Below, piece by piece: positions 1-10,365 of a DNA stretch of 64,000 nucleotides. Source of the stretch: Tistrella mobilis (GTDB lineage Bacteria > Pseudomonadota > Alphaproteobacteria > Tistrellales > Tistrellaceae). The stretch is taken from positions 4,747,501-4,811,500 of the forward strand of contig NZ_CP121017.1 of the NCBI RefSeq assembly GCF_041468085.1, given 5' to 3'. The translations under genes and the position numbers were made by a program. Within the stretch, counting starts at the first letter, position 1. Each line of letters begins with the position of its first letter. A model generated the notes under the pieces. It was not told the origin of the DNA, searched no databases, and worked only from the letters and a program-made list of their open reading frames with translations.

Positions 1-822
1 GTACCCGACGGCATCGCCCTGGCTGTTGCGCCCGAGCTTGAGGCGATCGCGACCGAGTTCCGCGCCTGTCTGGCCGATGGCCGGTCGGGGGAGCGGCTGC
101 GCGAAGGTGTGGTCGTGGCGGTGGTCGGTCGCCCCAATGCCGGCAAGTCGAGCCTGGTGAATGCGCTGGCCGGGCGCGAGATCGCGATCGTCACCGATCG
201 GCCGGGCACCACCCGCGATGCGATCGAGGTCGCGCTCGATCTGGACGGCGTGGCGCTGACCCTGATCGATACCGCCGGGCTGCGCGACACTGACGACCCG
301 ATCGAGCAGGAAGGGGTGCGTCGCGCCCGGGCCCGCGCGGCCGAGGCCGATCTGCGCCTGGTGGTGATCGATCCCGAGACCGCCGATCCGTCCAAAGCGA
401 TGATCGAGGCGGGAGCGCGTCCGGGAGATCCGATCGTCTTCACCCGCCGGGATCGTCTGGCGGCCGATGCCGCCGACCGGCTTCGGGCGGCCGTGGCCGG
501 GGACCATCCGATGGTCCTGGTCTCCTGCGTCTCCGGTGCCGGCATGGGGGATCTGGCGGCGATGCTGGCCGGGCTCGCCGCCGGGCTCACCGGCGGCGGG
601 GAGGGGGCGATGATCACCCGTGCGCGCCATCGGGCGGCGCTCGATCAGGCGGCGGCGGCCCTCGATGCCGCGGTGGCCGGGCTCACCCATCCGCTGCCGA
701 TGCTGGAGCTGGTGGCGGAAGATGTCCGCCGGGCCTGTGATGCGCTGGGCCGGATCACCGGCCGGATCGATGTCGAACACCTTCTGGATGCGATCTTCCG
801 TGAGTTCTGCATCGGGAAATGA
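1..822 (+). CDS. mnmE: tRNA uridine-5-carboxymethylaminomethyl GTPase MnmE (3' part)
   Basis: The gene runs in from the left edge; 273 codons are visible of about 450 expected, so the N-terminal tetrahydrofolate-binding domain is mostly outside. MnmE is a GTPase that works with MnmG to modify U34 of certain tRNAs. The G domain is plain: P-loop GRPNAGKSS at nt 127-153, the switch/G3 stretch DTAGLRDT, and the C-terminal helical part. The protein ends in CIGK, the family's conserved C-terminus whose Cys is needed for modification. The next gene, mnmG, encodes its partner. The call is secure; only the start is missing. Confidence 0.97.
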   Translation, partial: VPDGIALAVAPELEAIATEFRACLADGRSGERLREGVVVAVVGRPNAGKSSLVNALAGREIAIVTDRPGTTRDAIEVALDLDGVALTLIDTAGLRDTDDPIEQEGVRRARARAAEADLRLVVIDPETADPSKAMIEAGARPGDPIVFTRRDRLAADAADRLRAAVAGDHPMVLVSCVSGAGMGDLAAMLAGLAAGLTGGGEGAMITRARHRAALDQAAAALDAAVAGLTHPLPMLELVAEDVRRACDALGRITGRIDVEHLLDAIFREFCIGK

Positions 823-916
823 TATCTGAAGGGCGAGCCCGCGCCGTATCCATCCCTTCAGACCGTGTCTGAACTGCCCCGGCTTTTCGTGTGTGGCACA
901 GGGGGTTGGCGGCGGA

Positions 917-932
917 TGTTCCACGTGAAACG
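917..932. promoter_or_regulatory. parS-like centromere site 1
   Basis: The 14-bp core GTTCCACGTGAAAC (918-931), preceded by T, matches the near-palindromic ParB-binding parS consensus of bacterial chromosomes. It lies in the mnmE–mnmG gap, about 2.7 kb from parA. A second copy of the same core lies inside rsmG. Binding by ParB is inferred, not shown. Confidence 0.85.
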
Positions 933-1013
933 CGGCGGCACCGCCGGCGGGTCCCAGGCCTGGCCGCCATCACCCGCCCGCCTGCCATCACCCGACGACC
1001 AGACGAGACCACG

Positions 1014-2963
1014 ATGCCCAGCGATCTGCCCCGTTCCATCCCGGCCACGCCAGAGGCCGTCGTCGATCCGTCGGCGGTCGACGTCATCGTCATCGGCGGC
1101 GGCCATGCCGGCGTCGAGGCGGCCGCCGCTGCGGCACGGGTGGGGGCGCGGACCATCCTCGTCACCCACACCTTCGCAACCATCGGCGCGATGTCGTGCA
1201 ACCCGGCGATCGGTGGGATCGGGAAGGGCACGCTGGTGCGCGAGGTCGATGCCCTCGACGGGCTGATGGCCCGGGTGATCGATCGGGCGGGGATCCAGTT
1301 CCGGGTGCTGAATGCCAGCCGCGGCCCTGCCGTGCACGGGCCGCGCGCCCAGGCCGATCGCCGGCTTTATGCCGCGGCGATGCAGAATCTCATCGCCGGC
1401 ACTGCCGGGCTCGACGTGGTCGAAGGCGCGGTCGATGACCTGATCATGGCGGAAGAGGGCACGGCCCCGCGGGTTGCCGGGGTGGTGCTCGCCGATGGCC
1501 GCCGGATCCGGGCGGCCGCCGTGGTGCTGACCACCGGCACCTTCCTGCGCGGCATGATCCATATCGGCGACGCGCGCATCCCTGCGGGCCGGGTGGGGGA
1601 GGCGCCGGCCGCGGCGCTGGGGGCGCGGCTCGAAGCTCTGGGCCTGCCGATGGGTCGGTTGAAGACCGGCACGCCGCCCCGGCTCGACGGCCGGACCATC
1701 GATTGGGCATCGCTGACGGAGCAGCATGGCGACACGCCGCCGAAGCCCTTCTCGGTGCTCACCGACCGGATCACGGTGCCGCAGATCGCCTGCCATATCA
1801 CCGCGACCACGCCGGCGGCTCATCAGGTGATCCGCGATCATCTGCACGAGAGCGCGGTCTATTCCGGCCGCATCGCCGGGCGGGGCCCCCGCTACTGCCC
1901 CTCGATCGAGGACAAGGTGGTGCGCTTCGCCGATCGCGACAGCCACCAGATCTTCCTGGAGCCCGAAGGCCTCGACGATCACACGGTGTATCCCAACGGC
2001 ATTTCCACCAGCCTGTCGGCCGAGGCCCAGGCCCGGATGCTCCGCCATATCCCGGGGCTGGAGCGGGTCTCGATCATCCGGCCGGGCTATGCGATCGAAT
2101 ACGACTTCGTCGATCCGCGATCGCTGCTGCCGACGCTGGAGAGCCGGGTGATGCCCGGCCTTTACATGGCCGGCCAGATCAACGGCACCACCGGCTATGA
2201 AGAGGCGGCGGCGCAAGGTGTGCTGGCCGGTGCCAATGCCGCGCTGGCGGCGGGCGAGGCCGGCGGTGATCGCCGTCAGGGCGCCCGGTTGCTGCCCGAC
2301 CGCGGCCGTTCGCTGACCGGGGTGATGATCGACGACCTCACCACCCGGGGCGCCGACGAGCCTTATCGCATGTTCACCTCGCGCGCCGAATACCGGCTGC
2401 TGCTCAGGGCCGACAATGCCGACCTGCGGCTGACGGGCGAGGCGATCGCCCTGGGGCTGGTCGGTGCCGAACGTCGTGCCGCTCATGAGGCGAAGCTGGC
2501 GGCCCTCGATGATGCCCGGCATCTGGCCCGCAGCCTGACCCTGACGCCGGAACAGGCCCGCACCCATGGTATCCCCGCCAATCGTGATGGCCGGCCGCGC
2601 TCCCTGCACCAGCTGCTGGTTCATGCTGAGGCGACCCGTCTGGTGCTGACCGGCATCTGGCCCGAGCTGGCCCGGATCCGCGCCGACGTCTACGAGCAGA
2701 TCGAGATCGAGGCCCGCTATGACGGCTATCTCGGTCGCCAGGAGGCGGATGTCTCTGCCTGGCGGAGAGAGGGGGGGCTCGCCATTCCGCCCGGCTTCGA
2801 CTATGGCCGTGTCGGCGGCCTGTCGGCCGAGATGCAGGAGAAGCTGAACCGGAATCGGCCGGCGACGATCGCCGCCGCTCAGGCAATCCCCGGGGTGACC
2901 CCGGCGGCGCTCAGCCTGGTGATCGGCGCCATCCGGCGCGGCGCGGCCCTGGCAGCGGAGTAG
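1014..2963 (+). CDS. mnmG: tRNA uridine-5-carboxymethylaminomethyl modification enzyme MnmG
   Basis: This is the FAD-dependent partner of MnmE; the complex installs the carboxymethylaminomethyl group on U34 of tRNAs. The 649-residue product fits the family (about 620-650). The N-terminal dinucleotide-binding motif GGGHAGVEA is at residues 28-36, followed by the conserved [13 protein letters not shown] segment near residue 62. The C-terminal tRNA/MnmE-binding region contains [11 protein letters not shown]. An upstream in-frame ATG at 891 would add 41 residues reading through the parS-like site; 1014 is preferred because the family begins just before the FAD motif. It ends 5 bp before rsmG, suggesting cotranscription. 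Confidence 0.96.
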   Translation: MPSDLPRSIPATPEAVVDPSAVDVIVIGGGHAGVEAAAAAARVGARTILVTHTFATIGAMSCNPAIGGIGKGTLVREVDALDGLMARVIDRAGIQFRVLNASRGPAVHGPRAQADRRLYAAAMQNLIAGTAGLDVVEGAVDDLIMAEEGTAPRVAGVVLADGRRIRAAAVVLTTGTFLRGMIHIGDARIPAGRVGEAPAAALGARLEALGLPMGRLKTGTPPRLDGRTIDWASLTEQHGDTPPKPFSVLTDRITVPQIACHITATTPAAHQVIRDHLHESAVYSGRIAGRGPRYCPSIEDKVVRFADRDSHQIFLEPEGLDDHTVYPNGISTSLSAEAQARMLRHIPGLERVSIIRPGYAIEYDFVDPRSLLPTLESRVMPGLYMAGQINGTTGYEEAAAQGVLAGANAALAAGEAGGDRRQGARLLPDRGRSLTGVMIDDLTTRGADEPYRMFTSRAEYRLLLRADNADLRLTGEAIALGLVGAERRAAHEAKLAALDDARHLARSLTLTPEQARTHGIPANRDGRPRSLHQLLVHAEATRLVLTGIWPELARIRADVYEQIEIEARYDGYLGRQEADVSAWRREGGLAIPPGFDYGRVGGLSAEMQEKLNRNRPATIAAAQAIPGVTPAALSLVIGAIRRGAALAAE

Positions 2964-2968
2964 GGCAG

Positions 2969-3697
2969 ATGGCACGCAAACCCGATGCCCGTCGCGGCGG
3001 CCCCAGGCCTGCGGCTCAGCCGCGCGCTGCCGGGCCGGCCGGTCCAGCCGGCGCCGACCACGACATCATCCGGCCGCGCATCGATGCGCTGCTTGCCGGG
3101 GTTCCACGTGAAACTCTCGACCGGCTGGAGATTTACGCCGAAAGGCTCATCCGCTGGCAGGGGGCGATCAATCTGGTGGGCCCCGCGACCCTGCCTGAAC
3201 TCTGGCGCCGGCATATGCTCGATTCGGCCCAGCTTCTGCCGCTGATCGGTCCGGTCGCCGGCCGGCGTCTGGTCGATCTGGGCTCCGGTGCCGGCTTCCC
3301 CGGGCTGGTGTTGGCGGCGCTGGCTGATCTGGACGTCCATCTGGTCGAAAGCGACACCCGCAAGGCGATCTTCCTGCGGGAGACCGCCCGGGCGATGGGC
3401 ATCGCCGTCACCGTCCATGCCGAGCGGATCGAGCGCCTGAAGCCCCTGGATGCCGACCTTGTGTCCGCCCGCGCGCTTGCCCCTTTGGACAAGCTTCTTG
3501 AGATGGCCATTCCGCTTGCCCGCCCTGATGCCGTATTCTGGTTTCTGAAAGGCGCCCAGGCCGATGCCGAGATTGCAGCCGCCCGCACCCGCTGGACAAT
3601 GCAGGTGGTATGCCATAGAAGTATGACCGACGAGGGTGGCGTCATCCTTGAAGCGAAGGGGCTGTCTCGTGTCCAAGACCGTGACCAATCCCGCTGA
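2969..3697 (+). CDS. rsmG: 16S rRNA (guanine527-N7)-methyltransferase RsmG
   Basis: RsmG methylates N7 of G527 in 16S rRNA using S-adenosylmethionine. The 242-residue product has the SAM motif LVDLGSGAGFPG at residues 101-112 and the family's preceding signature INLVG...RHMLDSAQL. An N-terminal extension of about 30 Pro/Ala/Arg-rich residues is extra. The segment VPRET (residues 45-49) is encoded by a parS-like sequence, so the DNA site constrains the protein here. The 3' end overlaps the preferred parA start by 29 bp, consistent with one mnmG–rsmG–parA–parB transcript. Confidence 0.95.
   Translation: MARKPDARRGGPRPAAQPRAAGPAGPAGADHDIIRPRIDALLAGVPRETLDRLEIYAERLIRWQGAINLVGPATLPELWRRHMLDSAQLLPLIGPVAGRRLVDLGSGAGFPGLVLAALADLDVHLVESDTRKAIFLRETARAMGIAVTVHAERIERLKPLDADLVSARALAPLDKLLEMAIPLARPDAVFWFLKGAQADAEIAAARTRWTMQVVCHRSMTDEGGVILEAKGLSRVQDRDQSR
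3101..3114. promoter_or_regulatory. parS-like centromere site 2, inside rsmG
   Basis: A second exact copy of the 14-bp core GTTCCACGTGAAAC lies within the rsmG coding sequence, 568 bp before parA. It encodes Val-Pro-Arg-Glu-Thr of RsmG. The identity to the site at 918-931 and the closeness to parAB support a ParB-binding role. Confidence 0.85.
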
Positions 3698-4493
3698 TGC
3701 GGCGCCTCAGGGCACCGGTCGCGTGCTGGCCATCGCAAACCAGAAGGGCGGCGTCGGTAAGACCACGACCGCAATCAATCTCGCGACCGCGCTGGCTGCG
3801 GCGCGCAAGCGGGTTCTGGTGATCGATCTCGATCCGCAGGGCAATGCGTCGACCGGGCTGGGCATCGGTGCCAGCCAGCGGGATCCGTCGAGCTATGACG
3901 TATTGATGGGCGAGGCGAGCCTTGCCGAGGCGATCGTCGAAACCGATGTGCCCGGGCTGGCGGTGGTGCCGGCTGTGGTCGACCTGACCGGTGCCGAAAT
4001 CGAGCTGATCGAGCGCCCGGCCCGCGAACGCCGGCTGCGCATGGCGCTGGGTGCCGAGGGACTACCGCAGTACGACTACATCTTCATCGACTGCCCGCCT
4101 TCGCTCGGCATCCTGACCCTGAATTCCCTGGTCGCCGCCGATGCGGTGCTGGTGCCGCTGCAGTGTGAGTTCTTCGCGCTCGAAGGCGTTAGCCAGCTGG
4201 TTCGGACCGTCGACCGGGTGCGTCGTTCGCTCAATCCGCGGCTCGACATCCAGGGTGTGGTGCTGACCATGTTCGACAACCGCAACAACCTGTCCAATCA
4301 GGTGGCGGCCGATGTGCGCAACTTCTTCGGCGACAAGGTCTACAAGACCGTCATCCCGCGCAATGTCCGCGTCTCGGAAGCGCCCAGCCACGGCAAGCCG
4401 GTGCTGCTCTATGATCACCGCTGCGCCGGGGCCAAGGCCTATATCCATCTGGCGGGTGAGGTGCTGAAGCGCGAACGGGGGGTGGCCGCGTGA
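3669..4493 (+). CDS. parA: Chromosome-partitioning ATPase ParA
   Basis: ParA is a deviant-Walker ATPase that binds DNA non-specifically and moves ParB–parS complexes for origin segregation. The 274-residue product has the deviant Walker A motif KGGVGKTT at residues 26-33, then DLDPQGNAS and the IIDCPPSLG-like motif (FIDCPPSLG). The GTG at 3669 is chosen because AAGGGG lies about 8 bp upstream; an earlier in-frame GTG at 3636 lies deeper inside rsmG and has no comparable site. The stop overlaps the parB start by 4 bp, so translation is probably coupled. Confidence 0.95.
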   Translation: MSKTVTNPADAAPQGTGRVLAIANQKGGVGKTTTAINLATALAAARKRVLVIDLDPQGNASTGLGIGASQRDPSSYDVLMGEASLAEAIVETDVPGLAVVPAVVDLTGAEIELIERPARERRLRMALGAEGLPQYDYIFIDCPPSLGILTLNSLVAADAVLVPLQCEFFALEGVSQLVRTVDRVRRSLNPRLDIQGVVLTMFDNRNNLSNQVAADVRNFFGDKVYKTVIPRNVRVSEAPSHGKPVLLYDHRCAGAKAYIHLAGEVLKRERGVAA

Positions 4494-5422
4494 GTGCGGA
4501 AGAGACCGGCGGCCGCAAGCGCGGCCTGGCGCGCGGCCTGTCCGCGCTGCTTGGTGATACGGCGATCGAGGATGCGGCCCCCGCGGCCGCAACCGCCGAT
4601 GTCCGGATGATGCCGGTAGAGCGGCTGCGCCCCGGCCGCTATCAGCCCCGCCGGCATTTCGACGAAGAGGCCCTGTCGCAGCTGGCCGCCAGCCTGCGTG
4701 AACGTGGTGTGGTCCAGCCGATCCTGGTCCGGCCGCTCGATGACGGCGGGTTCGAAATCGTCGCCGGCGAACGTCGGTGGCGGGCGGCGCAGCTTGCCCG
4801 GCTGCACGAGGTTCCGGTCATCGTCCGCCATATGGCGGATCATGATGCGCTGGAAATCGCCCTGGTCGAGAACATCCAGCGCCAGGATCTGACGCCGCTG
4901 GAAGAGGCTGACGGCTATCGCCGGCTGATGGGGGAGTTCTCCTACACCCAGGAGGAACTCGGCCGGGTGATCGGCAAGAGCCGCGCCCATGTCGCCAACA
5001 TGCTCCGCCTGCTGAACCTGCCCGATGCGGTCAAGGAGATGCTCGACGACGGCCGGCTGTCCATGGGGCATGCCCGGGCGATCGCCACGGCTGAAGACCC
5101 TTCGGCCCTGGCGAAACGCATTGCCGATCGGGGGCTGACGGTGCGTGAGGCAGAAACTCTCGCACGGGGCGAAGCGGAAAAGCGGGCGACCCGCGATGGC
5201 AGCCAGCGCAAGCCTGTCGGTGGCCGGCCGCGCCGGGCCGAGGCCGCTGGTGGTTCTACCAAGGACAGCGATACACTGCGCCTGGAAGAGGATCTGAGCG
5301 AGAGCCTGGGGCTCAAGGTCTCGATCAACCCGATCTCGCCGACCGCCGGCTCGATGACCATCGCCTATGGGTCTCTCGAAGACCTCGATGACCTGCTTGC
5401 CCGGCTGGGCGGGCGGGGCTGA
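4490..5422 (+). CDS. parB: Chromosome-partitioning protein ParB (CTPase)
   Basis: ParB binds parS, loads as a CTP-dependent clamp and spreads along DNA to form the partition complex. The 310-residue product starts with the typical [13 protein letters not shown] segment that contacts ParA. The CTP-binding motif GERRWRAA is at 93-100, [14 protein letters not shown] follows near 127-140, and a helix-turn-helix lies at about 151-178. The C-terminal dimerisation domain is present. The start is a GTG overlapping parA by 4 bp behind a G-rich ribosome-binding region. Two parS-like sites lie just upstream. Confidence 0.96.
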   Translation: MSAEETGGRKRGLARGLSALLGDTAIEDAAPAAATADVRMMPVERLRPGRYQPRRHFDEEALSQLAASLRERGVVQPILVRPLDDGGFEIVAGERRWRAAQLARLHEVPVIVRHMADHDALEIALVENIQRQDLTPLEEADGYRRLMGEFSYTQEELGRVIGKSRAHVANMLRLLNLPDAVKEMLDDGRLSMGHARAIATAEDPSALAKRIADRGLTVREAETLARGEAEKRATRDGSQRKPVGGRPRRAEAAGGSTKDSDTLRLEEDLSESLGLKVSINPISPTAGSMTIAYGSLEDLDDLLARLGGRG

Positions 5423-5485
5423 GGCATCGATCAGGGCCAGTTTACACCCAAAATATTATCGGTCGTGGAGGCTGGTTTTCAGGCC

Positions 5486-6520
5486 TCAACGGCGACGTTT
5501 CCGCTGCCCGGCTTCGGCAGCAAGACCGAGCAATGCCTGGCCGACCAGGGTTTCCTGAGGCAGCCCCTGTTTGGCCCGGGCCTCGGCATCGGCCAGCCGG
5601 CCCAGCGCCCGGGCCAGAGCCGCAGTCGGCCATACCGCCAATGCCGCCTTGAAGCCGCTGGTCTGCTTGAAGAAGACCGGCGGTTTCAGCGATTTCATCG
5701 CCGTCTCGGGATCCGCTCCCTCGTCGATCTCGGCCCGTGCCTGAAGCAGCCTGCCGAAATGGCGGGAGACCGCGCGCAGCAGGGCGATGGCCGATGTGCC
5801 CTCGGCGAAGGCCCGGTCCAGAGCCCGGTCCAGAGCCGCGGCATCGCCGCCGGCTGCGGCCAGCGCCACATCATCCAGTGCCACGGTCCGCGCATCGCCG
5901 ATCACGGCTTCGACGTCATCGAGCGTGACCCGGCCGCGGCCATGGGCGTAGAGGGCCAGCTTGTCCAGCTCCATCCGGGTCATCGCCCGGTCGGCCCCCA
6001 GAGAACCGGCCAGCGCCATCAGCGCATCGGCATCGGCCTGGAGCCCTGACTCCGACAGGTGATTGCGGATCACTTCGGCCAGATCCCGGCCTTCATCGGC
6101 ATAGCAGGCGATGGCGGCCGCGTTGGCGGCGGTTTCGAAGAGTTTGCGAAGCTTCGATCCGGGGCCCAGCTCGCCGCCATCGACCACGATCAGCGCGTCG
6201 CCGACCGGGTCGCCAAGGAAAGCGGCCAATGCCGCCGTCTGGCCATCGCCGATATCCCTGAGCCTGACCACCCGCCGTCCGCCACCAAAAGCAATGGCGG
6301 CCGCTTCATCGGCAAGCCGGGCAGGGTCCTCCGACAGGGTCTTGCCGTCGAGGGTGGCAATCCGGAAGGGGTCGGTAGGGTCCGGTACGACCGCGCGCAC
6401 CAAACGGTCCGCCCGTTCCTTCACCAGCCCCCGATCGGGACCGTAGACCAGAACGGCCCGCCAGGCGGCATCGGGCCGGCCGCTTTTGGTATCCGCATCC
6501 CGGGGGGCGACCTTCACCAT
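5486..6520 (-). CDS. holA: DNA polymerase III subunit delta HolA
   Basis: The delta subunit of the clamp loader opens the beta clamp. The 344-residue length is typical. The N-terminal ATPase-like fold is marked by AVLVYGPDRGLVKERAD near residues 22-38, where the real P-loop is degenerate, as in all delta subunits. The middle contains LSESGLQADADALMALAGSLGADRA-type helices and the C-terminal collar domain includes a LLRAVSRHFGRLLQAR segment. It follows lptE with a 15-bp gap on the same strand, so leuS–lptE–holA is probably one operon. It faces parB convergently across 63 bp. Confidence 0.93.
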   Translation of the reverse strand: MVKVAPRDADTKSGRPDAAWRAVLVYGPDRGLVKERADRLVRAVVPDPTDPFRIATLDGKTLSEDPARLADEAAAIAFGGGRRVVRLRDIGDGQTAALAAFLGDPVGDALIVVDGGELGPGSKLRKLFETAANAAAIACYADEGRDLAEVIRNHLSESGLQADADALMALAGSLGADRAMTRMELDKLALYAHGRGRVTLDDVEAVIGDARTVALDDVALAAAGGDAAALDRALDRAFAEGTSAIALLRAVSRHFGRLLQARAEIDEGADPETAMKSLKPPVFFKQTSGFKAALAVWPTAALARALGRLADAEARAKQGLPQETLVGQALLGLAAEAGQRKRRR

Positions 6521-6535
6521 CCGTCTGCCGCCGCC

Positions 6536-7135
6536 TCAGACCTCGCCATGCTGGTCGAAATAGATCGCGAGCCGGGTATGAACCTCCCGTGCCGCTTCCT
6601 GCAGGGCACGCTCGATCGCATCCTGCCGGGACACCAGCGTTGCATAGGGGGCGGAGATCTGGTCATAGCCGTTGATCTGGGTGACCGTCCCGTCGGCCAG
6701 CAGCCTGTCGGTCTTGTTGTCGCCGGCATTCGGCGCGATCAGGCGGTAGGTCACGGCGACCCGCACATTATAGCGGCTGGCCGTCGCGTCTTCGTTGATT
6801 GCGAGGCCGGTTTCCGTGATCCGGATCGCGCTGTCCAGCCGGTAGCGCCCGGGATTGCCGCGGCCCTCCCCGGCAAGCAGACGCTCCAGACTGTTCCGGT
6901 AGATCTGGCCAGCCCGGTCGGGCACCGGTCCGACCGCGACAGCGGCCAGCTGTTCGGTGACCGCGGGGCGGCTGGCCGCCGTCTCGCTGTAGAGCGGCCG
7001 GAAGCCGCAGGCCGACAGCGTCAGCGCCGCCGTGGCCATCGCGGCCGCCAGCACCAGCCGCCTTGGGCGGCGGCTGGCGGGTCGGGTCGGAGCGTTGCGG
7101 TCAACCGATGAGGTTGAGGATGCGGTTCGGGACAT
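6536..7135 (-). CDS. lptE: LPS-assembly lipoprotein LptE
   Basis: LptE plugs the LptD translocon that inserts lipopolysaccharide into the outer membrane. The 199-residue product has a basic N-terminus, a hydrophobic stretch and the lipobox LSAC with Cys at residue 43, followed by GFRPLYS, the family's hallmark start of the mature protein. The N-terminal part before the signal is long (about 25 residues), and a shorter start is possible. The chosen ATG overlaps the leuS 3' end by 35 bp. Position between leuS and holA is the usual one in Proteobacteria and supports the call. Confidence 0.9.
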   Translation of the reverse strand: MSRTASSTSSVDRNAPTRPASRRPRRLVLAAAMATAALTLSACGFRPLYSETAASRPAVTEQLAAVAVGPVPDRAGQIYRNSLERLLAGEGRGNPGRYRLDSAIRITETGLAINEDATASRYNVRVAVTYRLIAPNAGDNKTDRLLADGTVTQINGYDQISAPYATLVSRQDAIERALQEAAREVHTRLAIYFDQHGEV

Positions 7136-9686
7136 AGATCACCTTCCGCGGGGTGCGGCCGTCGAGAGCGGTCTTGACCTTGTGGTCGGCGAGGGCACGT
7201 TCCACAGCCGCATCCTGATCCAGATCCGGCGCGACATCCAGCTTGCTGCGCACCTTGCCGTTGACCTGCACGGGCAGGGTGACGGTGTCGACCGTCACCA
7301 GGGCCGGGTCGAAATCGGGCCAGGGCTGTTCGGCCAGCAGGCCGTCATGGCCGGCCATCCGCCAGAGTTCCTCACCCAGATGCGGGGTCATCGGCCCGAT
7401 CAGCCGGATGACGGCATCCACCGCCTCGCGGGCGACGGCGGTATCGGCGGGCGAGGCCGGGGTGAAGTCGAACAGCGCGTTCGACAGTTCGCGCAGCCGC
7501 GCCACACCCTTGTTGAAGTGGAAGCGCTCCAGATCCTCCGACAGGTCGCGGATCGTCCGGTGCAGCTTGCGGCGGATCTCCAGCGCCGTACCCTCGGCCG
7601 CCGCCAGATCGGCGCCGATATCGGTGCCGGGGGCGGGCAGGGCGGCCGCCCATTCATCCACCAGACGATACAGCCGGGCCAGATAGCGGTGCGCGCCTTC
7701 CGCACCCGCATCGGTCCATTCCAGATCGCGTTCCGGCGGGCTGTCGGACAGCATGAACAGCCGTGCGGTATCGGCGCCATAGGCCTCGATGATCGCCATC
7801 GGGTCCACGACGTTGCGCTTGGACTTGCTCATCTTCTCGATGCGGCCGCGGGTCACCGGCCGGCCGGTTTCCACATGGACCAGCTGGCCGTCGGCGTCTT
7901 TGGTCACCTCTTCGGGGAAGACCCAGCGGCCCTGATCGTCCTTGTAGGTCTCGTGCACCACCATGCCCTGGGTCAGCAGCCCGGCGAAGGGCTCCTTCAC
8001 GTCCAGCAGCCCCACCTCGCGCATGGCGCGGGTGAAAAAGCGGGAATAGAGCAGGTGCAGCACGGCATGTTCGATGCCGCCGATATACTGGTCGACCGGC
8101 ATCCACTTGTCGGCCGCGTCGCGCGGGAAGGGCCGGTCGGTGGTCAGGCCGGTATAGCGGGCGAAATACCAGCTGCTCTCGAAGAAGGTATCGAAAGTGT
8201 CGGTCTCACGCCGGGCCGGCTTGCCGCAATTCGGGCAGTCGACATGCGCCCAGCTGGGATGGCGGTCCAGCGGGTTGCCCTGGCCGTCGAACACCACATC
8301 CTCGGGCAGGGTGACCGGCAGCTGGTCTTCCGGCACCGGCACCACGCCGCAATCCGGGCAGTGGATCACCGGGATCGGGCAGCCCCAATAGCGCTGGCGC
8401 GACACGCCCCAGTCGCGCAGGCGGAAGGTGGTCTCACCCTTGCCGATGCCGATCTTCTCAAGTTCCTCGATCGCGCGGCGCTTGGCGTCTGCGACCGACA
8501 GCCCGTCCAGGAAGCCGGAATTCACGATCACGCCGTCGCCGGTCACCGCCTCGGTGCCGATCTCCAGCGAGGAAGCGTCGTCCATGCCTGCGGGCCGGAC
8601 CACCGGCTTCACCGGCAGGTCGTATTTGCGGGCGAAATCCAGGTCGCGCTGGTCATGGGCCGGGCAGCCGAAGATCGCGCCAGAGCCGTATTCCATCAGC
8701 ACGAAATTCGCCACATAGACCGGCAGTTTCAGCCCCGGCACGAAGGGATGTTCGGCATCGACCGGCAGCCGGTAGCCCTTCTTCTCGGCCTTCTCCAGCA
8801 CCTCTTCGCTGGTGCCGGTGCGGTTGCACTCTTCGATGAAGGCGGCAAGCGCGGGGTCGGATGCCGCCAGCGCCTCGGCCAGCGGGTGGTTGGGGGCGAT
8901 GCCGCAGAAGGCGGCGCCGAACAGCGTGTCGGGGCGGGTGGTGAAGACCTCCAGCCCGTCCAGCCCCTCGGGTGCACCCTCAAGACGGAAGCGCAGCCGG
9001 GCACCTTCGGAACGGCCGATCCAGCGCTCCTGCATGGTCTTCACCCGGTCGGGCCAGCGGTCCAGCGTCGACAGGCTGTCGAGCAGATCGTCGCCGAAGG
9101 CGGTGATCTTCAGGAACCACTGCGACAGCTTGCGCCGTTCCACCAGGGCGCCCGAACGCCAGCCACGGCCCTCGATCACCTGTTCATTGGCCAGCACCGT
9201 CTGGTCGACCGGATCCCAGTTGACCCAGCTTTCCTTGCGATAGGCGAGGCCGGCTTCCAGGAACTTCAGGAACATGCGCTGCTCGTGGACGTAATAGTCC
9301 GGTGCGCAGGTGAAGATCTCCCGGTTCCAGTCATAGGACAGGCCCATCGACTTCAGCTGGCCGCGCATGGCCGCGATGTTGTCGTAGGTCCATTTGCCCG
9401 GGTGGATGCCGCGCTCGATGGCGGCATTCTCGGCCGGCATGCCGAAGGCGTCCCAGCCCATCGGGTGCAGGACGTTATACCCCTTGGCGCGGCGGTAGCG
9501 CGCGGTCACGTCCCCCAGCGTATAGACGCGGACATGGCCGATATGGATGCGGCCGGAGGGGTAGGGGAACATCTCGAGCACGTAGTATTTCGGCTTCGAC
9601 GACGCTTCATCGGTCGTGAAGGTGCCGTTCTCGTCCCACACCTGCTGCCACTTGGGCTCGATCGCCTTGGGGTTGTAGCGGGCCAT
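7101..9686 (-). CDS. leuS: Leucyl-tRNA synthetase
   Basis: LeuRS attaches leucine to tRNA-Leu. The 861-residue product is the bacterial length. The class I signature appears as HIGH (residues 48-51) within [11 protein letters not shown], and the second signature KMSKS lies near residue 617. The CP1 editing domain carries the expected [10 protein letters not shown] segment. The ATG at 9686 gives the family start MARYNP; a TTG 30 bp upstream is less likely. The gene leads the leuS–lptE–holA run on the minus strand. Confidence 0.97.
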   Translation of the reverse strand: MARYNPKAIEPKWQQVWDENGTFTTDEASSKPKYYVLEMFPYPSGRIHIGHVRVYTLGDVTARYRRAKGYNVLHPMGWDAFGMPAENAAIERGIHPGKWTYDNIAAMRGQLKSMGLSYDWNREIFTCAPDYYVHEQRMFLKFLEAGLAYRKESWVNWDPVDQTVLANEQVIEGRGWRSGALVERRKLSQWFLKITAFGDDLLDSLSTLDRWPDRVKTMQERWIGRSEGARLRFRLEGAPEGLDGLEVFTTRPDTLFGAAFCGIAPNHPLAEALAASDPALAAFIEECNRTGTSEEVLEKAEKKGYRLPVDAEHPFVPGLKLPVYVANFVLMEYGSGAIFGCPAHDQRDLDFARKYDLPVKPVVRPAGMDDASSLEIGTEAVTGDGVIVNSGFLDGLSVADAKRRAIEELEKIGIGKGETTFRLRDWGVSRQRYWGCPIPVIHCPDCGVVPVPEDQLPVTLPEDVVFDGQGNPLDRHPSWAHVDCPNCGKPARRETDTFDTFFESSWYFARYTGLTTDRPFPRDAADKWMPVDQYIGGIEHAVLHLLYSRFFTRAMREVGLLDVKEPFAGLLTQGMVVHETYKDDQGRWVFPEEVTKDADGQLVHVETGRPVTRGRIEKMSKSKRNVVDPMAIIEAYGADTARLFMLSDSPPERDLEWTDAGAEGAHRYLARLYRLVDEWAAALPAPGTDIGADLAAAEGTALEIRRKLHRTIRDLSEDLERFHFNKGVARLRELSNALFDFTPASPADTAVAREAVDAVIRLIGPMTPHLGEELWRMAGHDGLLAEQPWPDFDPALVTVDTVTLPVQVNGKVRSKLDVAPDLDQDAAVERALADHKVKTALDGRTPRKVIYVPNRILNLIG

Positions 9687-9715
9687 TTTTCCGGTACGAA
9701 GTGCGGGTGACCGCA

Positions 9716-9759
9716 ACCGGCACCGCCCCCCTTCTGTCAGGGGGCATGCCGCTGCCGGT
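9716..9759 (-). terminator. Nested hairpin between the DUF3576 gene and leuS
   Basis: An outer stem pairs ACCGGCA (9716-9722) with TGCCGGT (9753-9759), and an inner stem pairs GCCCCC with GGGGGC (9725-9730 and 9740-9745). On the minus strand it follows the DUF3576 gene and lies about 30 bp before leuS. No T-run follows, so it may be a weak terminator or a structured leuS leader. Confidence 0.4.
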
Positions 9760-9816
9760 CACCCGGTTGGAGAGGATGGCGGCAGGGCTGGCCCCGTCGC
9801 CGGACTTGTGACGCCG

Positions 9817-10365
9817 TCAGCTCGCCGTGCTTGACACGCGCAGCTGACGGGCGCGGGTGAGGATGGCGTCCTCGATACGGGTCGCGACCGCGGGCTCGAC
9901 GGGCTGGTCGACCCAGGTGCCGGTTTCGTCGCGGCGCTGCTTGAAGGCAGCCACGCGGATGCCGTCGGCCCGGAGCTGGCGGTCGAGGATATAGACGGTG
10001 AGCTTCATCCGCTCACCCGGCGTTTCGGGCGCGCTGTACCAGTCGGTGATCAGCACACCGCCGAAGGGGTCGGCGGAGGCCAGCGGCATGAAGCTGATGG
10101 TGTCGAGCGAGGCCCGCCACAGGAAGCTGTTCACGCCGATCGGCGAGGCGCCGCCGGTGCCGTCGCGGCTCTTCTCATTGTCGAAGATATTGAGCCCGCC
10201 GTCGCCGAAGATGGTCTGGCGCTGGGTCTCGTAGGTGCCGCCGGTTCCGCCTGGCATCGAGCGCGGATAGCTGGCTTCGGTCTCCACGCCGCTGCAGCCC
10301 GCGAGCAGCGCGAGCGCGCCTGCGAGCGTCGCGAACCGCAAAAGATCCTTGCCCGTGACTGCCAT
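9817..10365 (-). CDS. DUF3576 lipoprotein
   Basis: This 182-residue protein matches the alphaproteobacterial DUF3576 family, a lipoprotein of unknown function. The N-terminus is a signal peptide ending in the lipobox LAGC with Cys at residue 24. The mature part contains the recognisable stretches GVNSFLWRASLDT and ISFMPLASADPFGG, then a C-terminal domain rich in beta-type sequence. It precedes leuS on the same strand. Outer-membrane or periplasmic anchoring is inferred from the lipobox; no function is known to me. Confidence 0.85.
   Translation of the reverse strand: MAVTGKDLLRFATLAGALALLAGCSGVETEASYPRSMPGGTGGTYETQRQTIFGDGGLNIFDNEKSRDGTGGASPIGVNSFLWRASLDTISFMPLASADPFGGVLITDWYSAPETPGERMKLTVYILDRQLRADGIRVAAFKQRRDETGTWVDQPVEPAVATRIEDAILTRARQLRVSSTAS

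Noticed and set aside
858-2975. Long open frame opposite mnmG (705 codons)
   Set aside because: Typical antisense artefact of high G+C: the sense strand is a clear MnmG and the antisense frame has low-complexity sequence rich in Arg, Gly and Pro.
7032-9710. Long open frame opposite leuS (892 codons)
   Set aside because: Same reason: leuS is unmistakable on the other strand, and the antisense product matches no family that I recognise.
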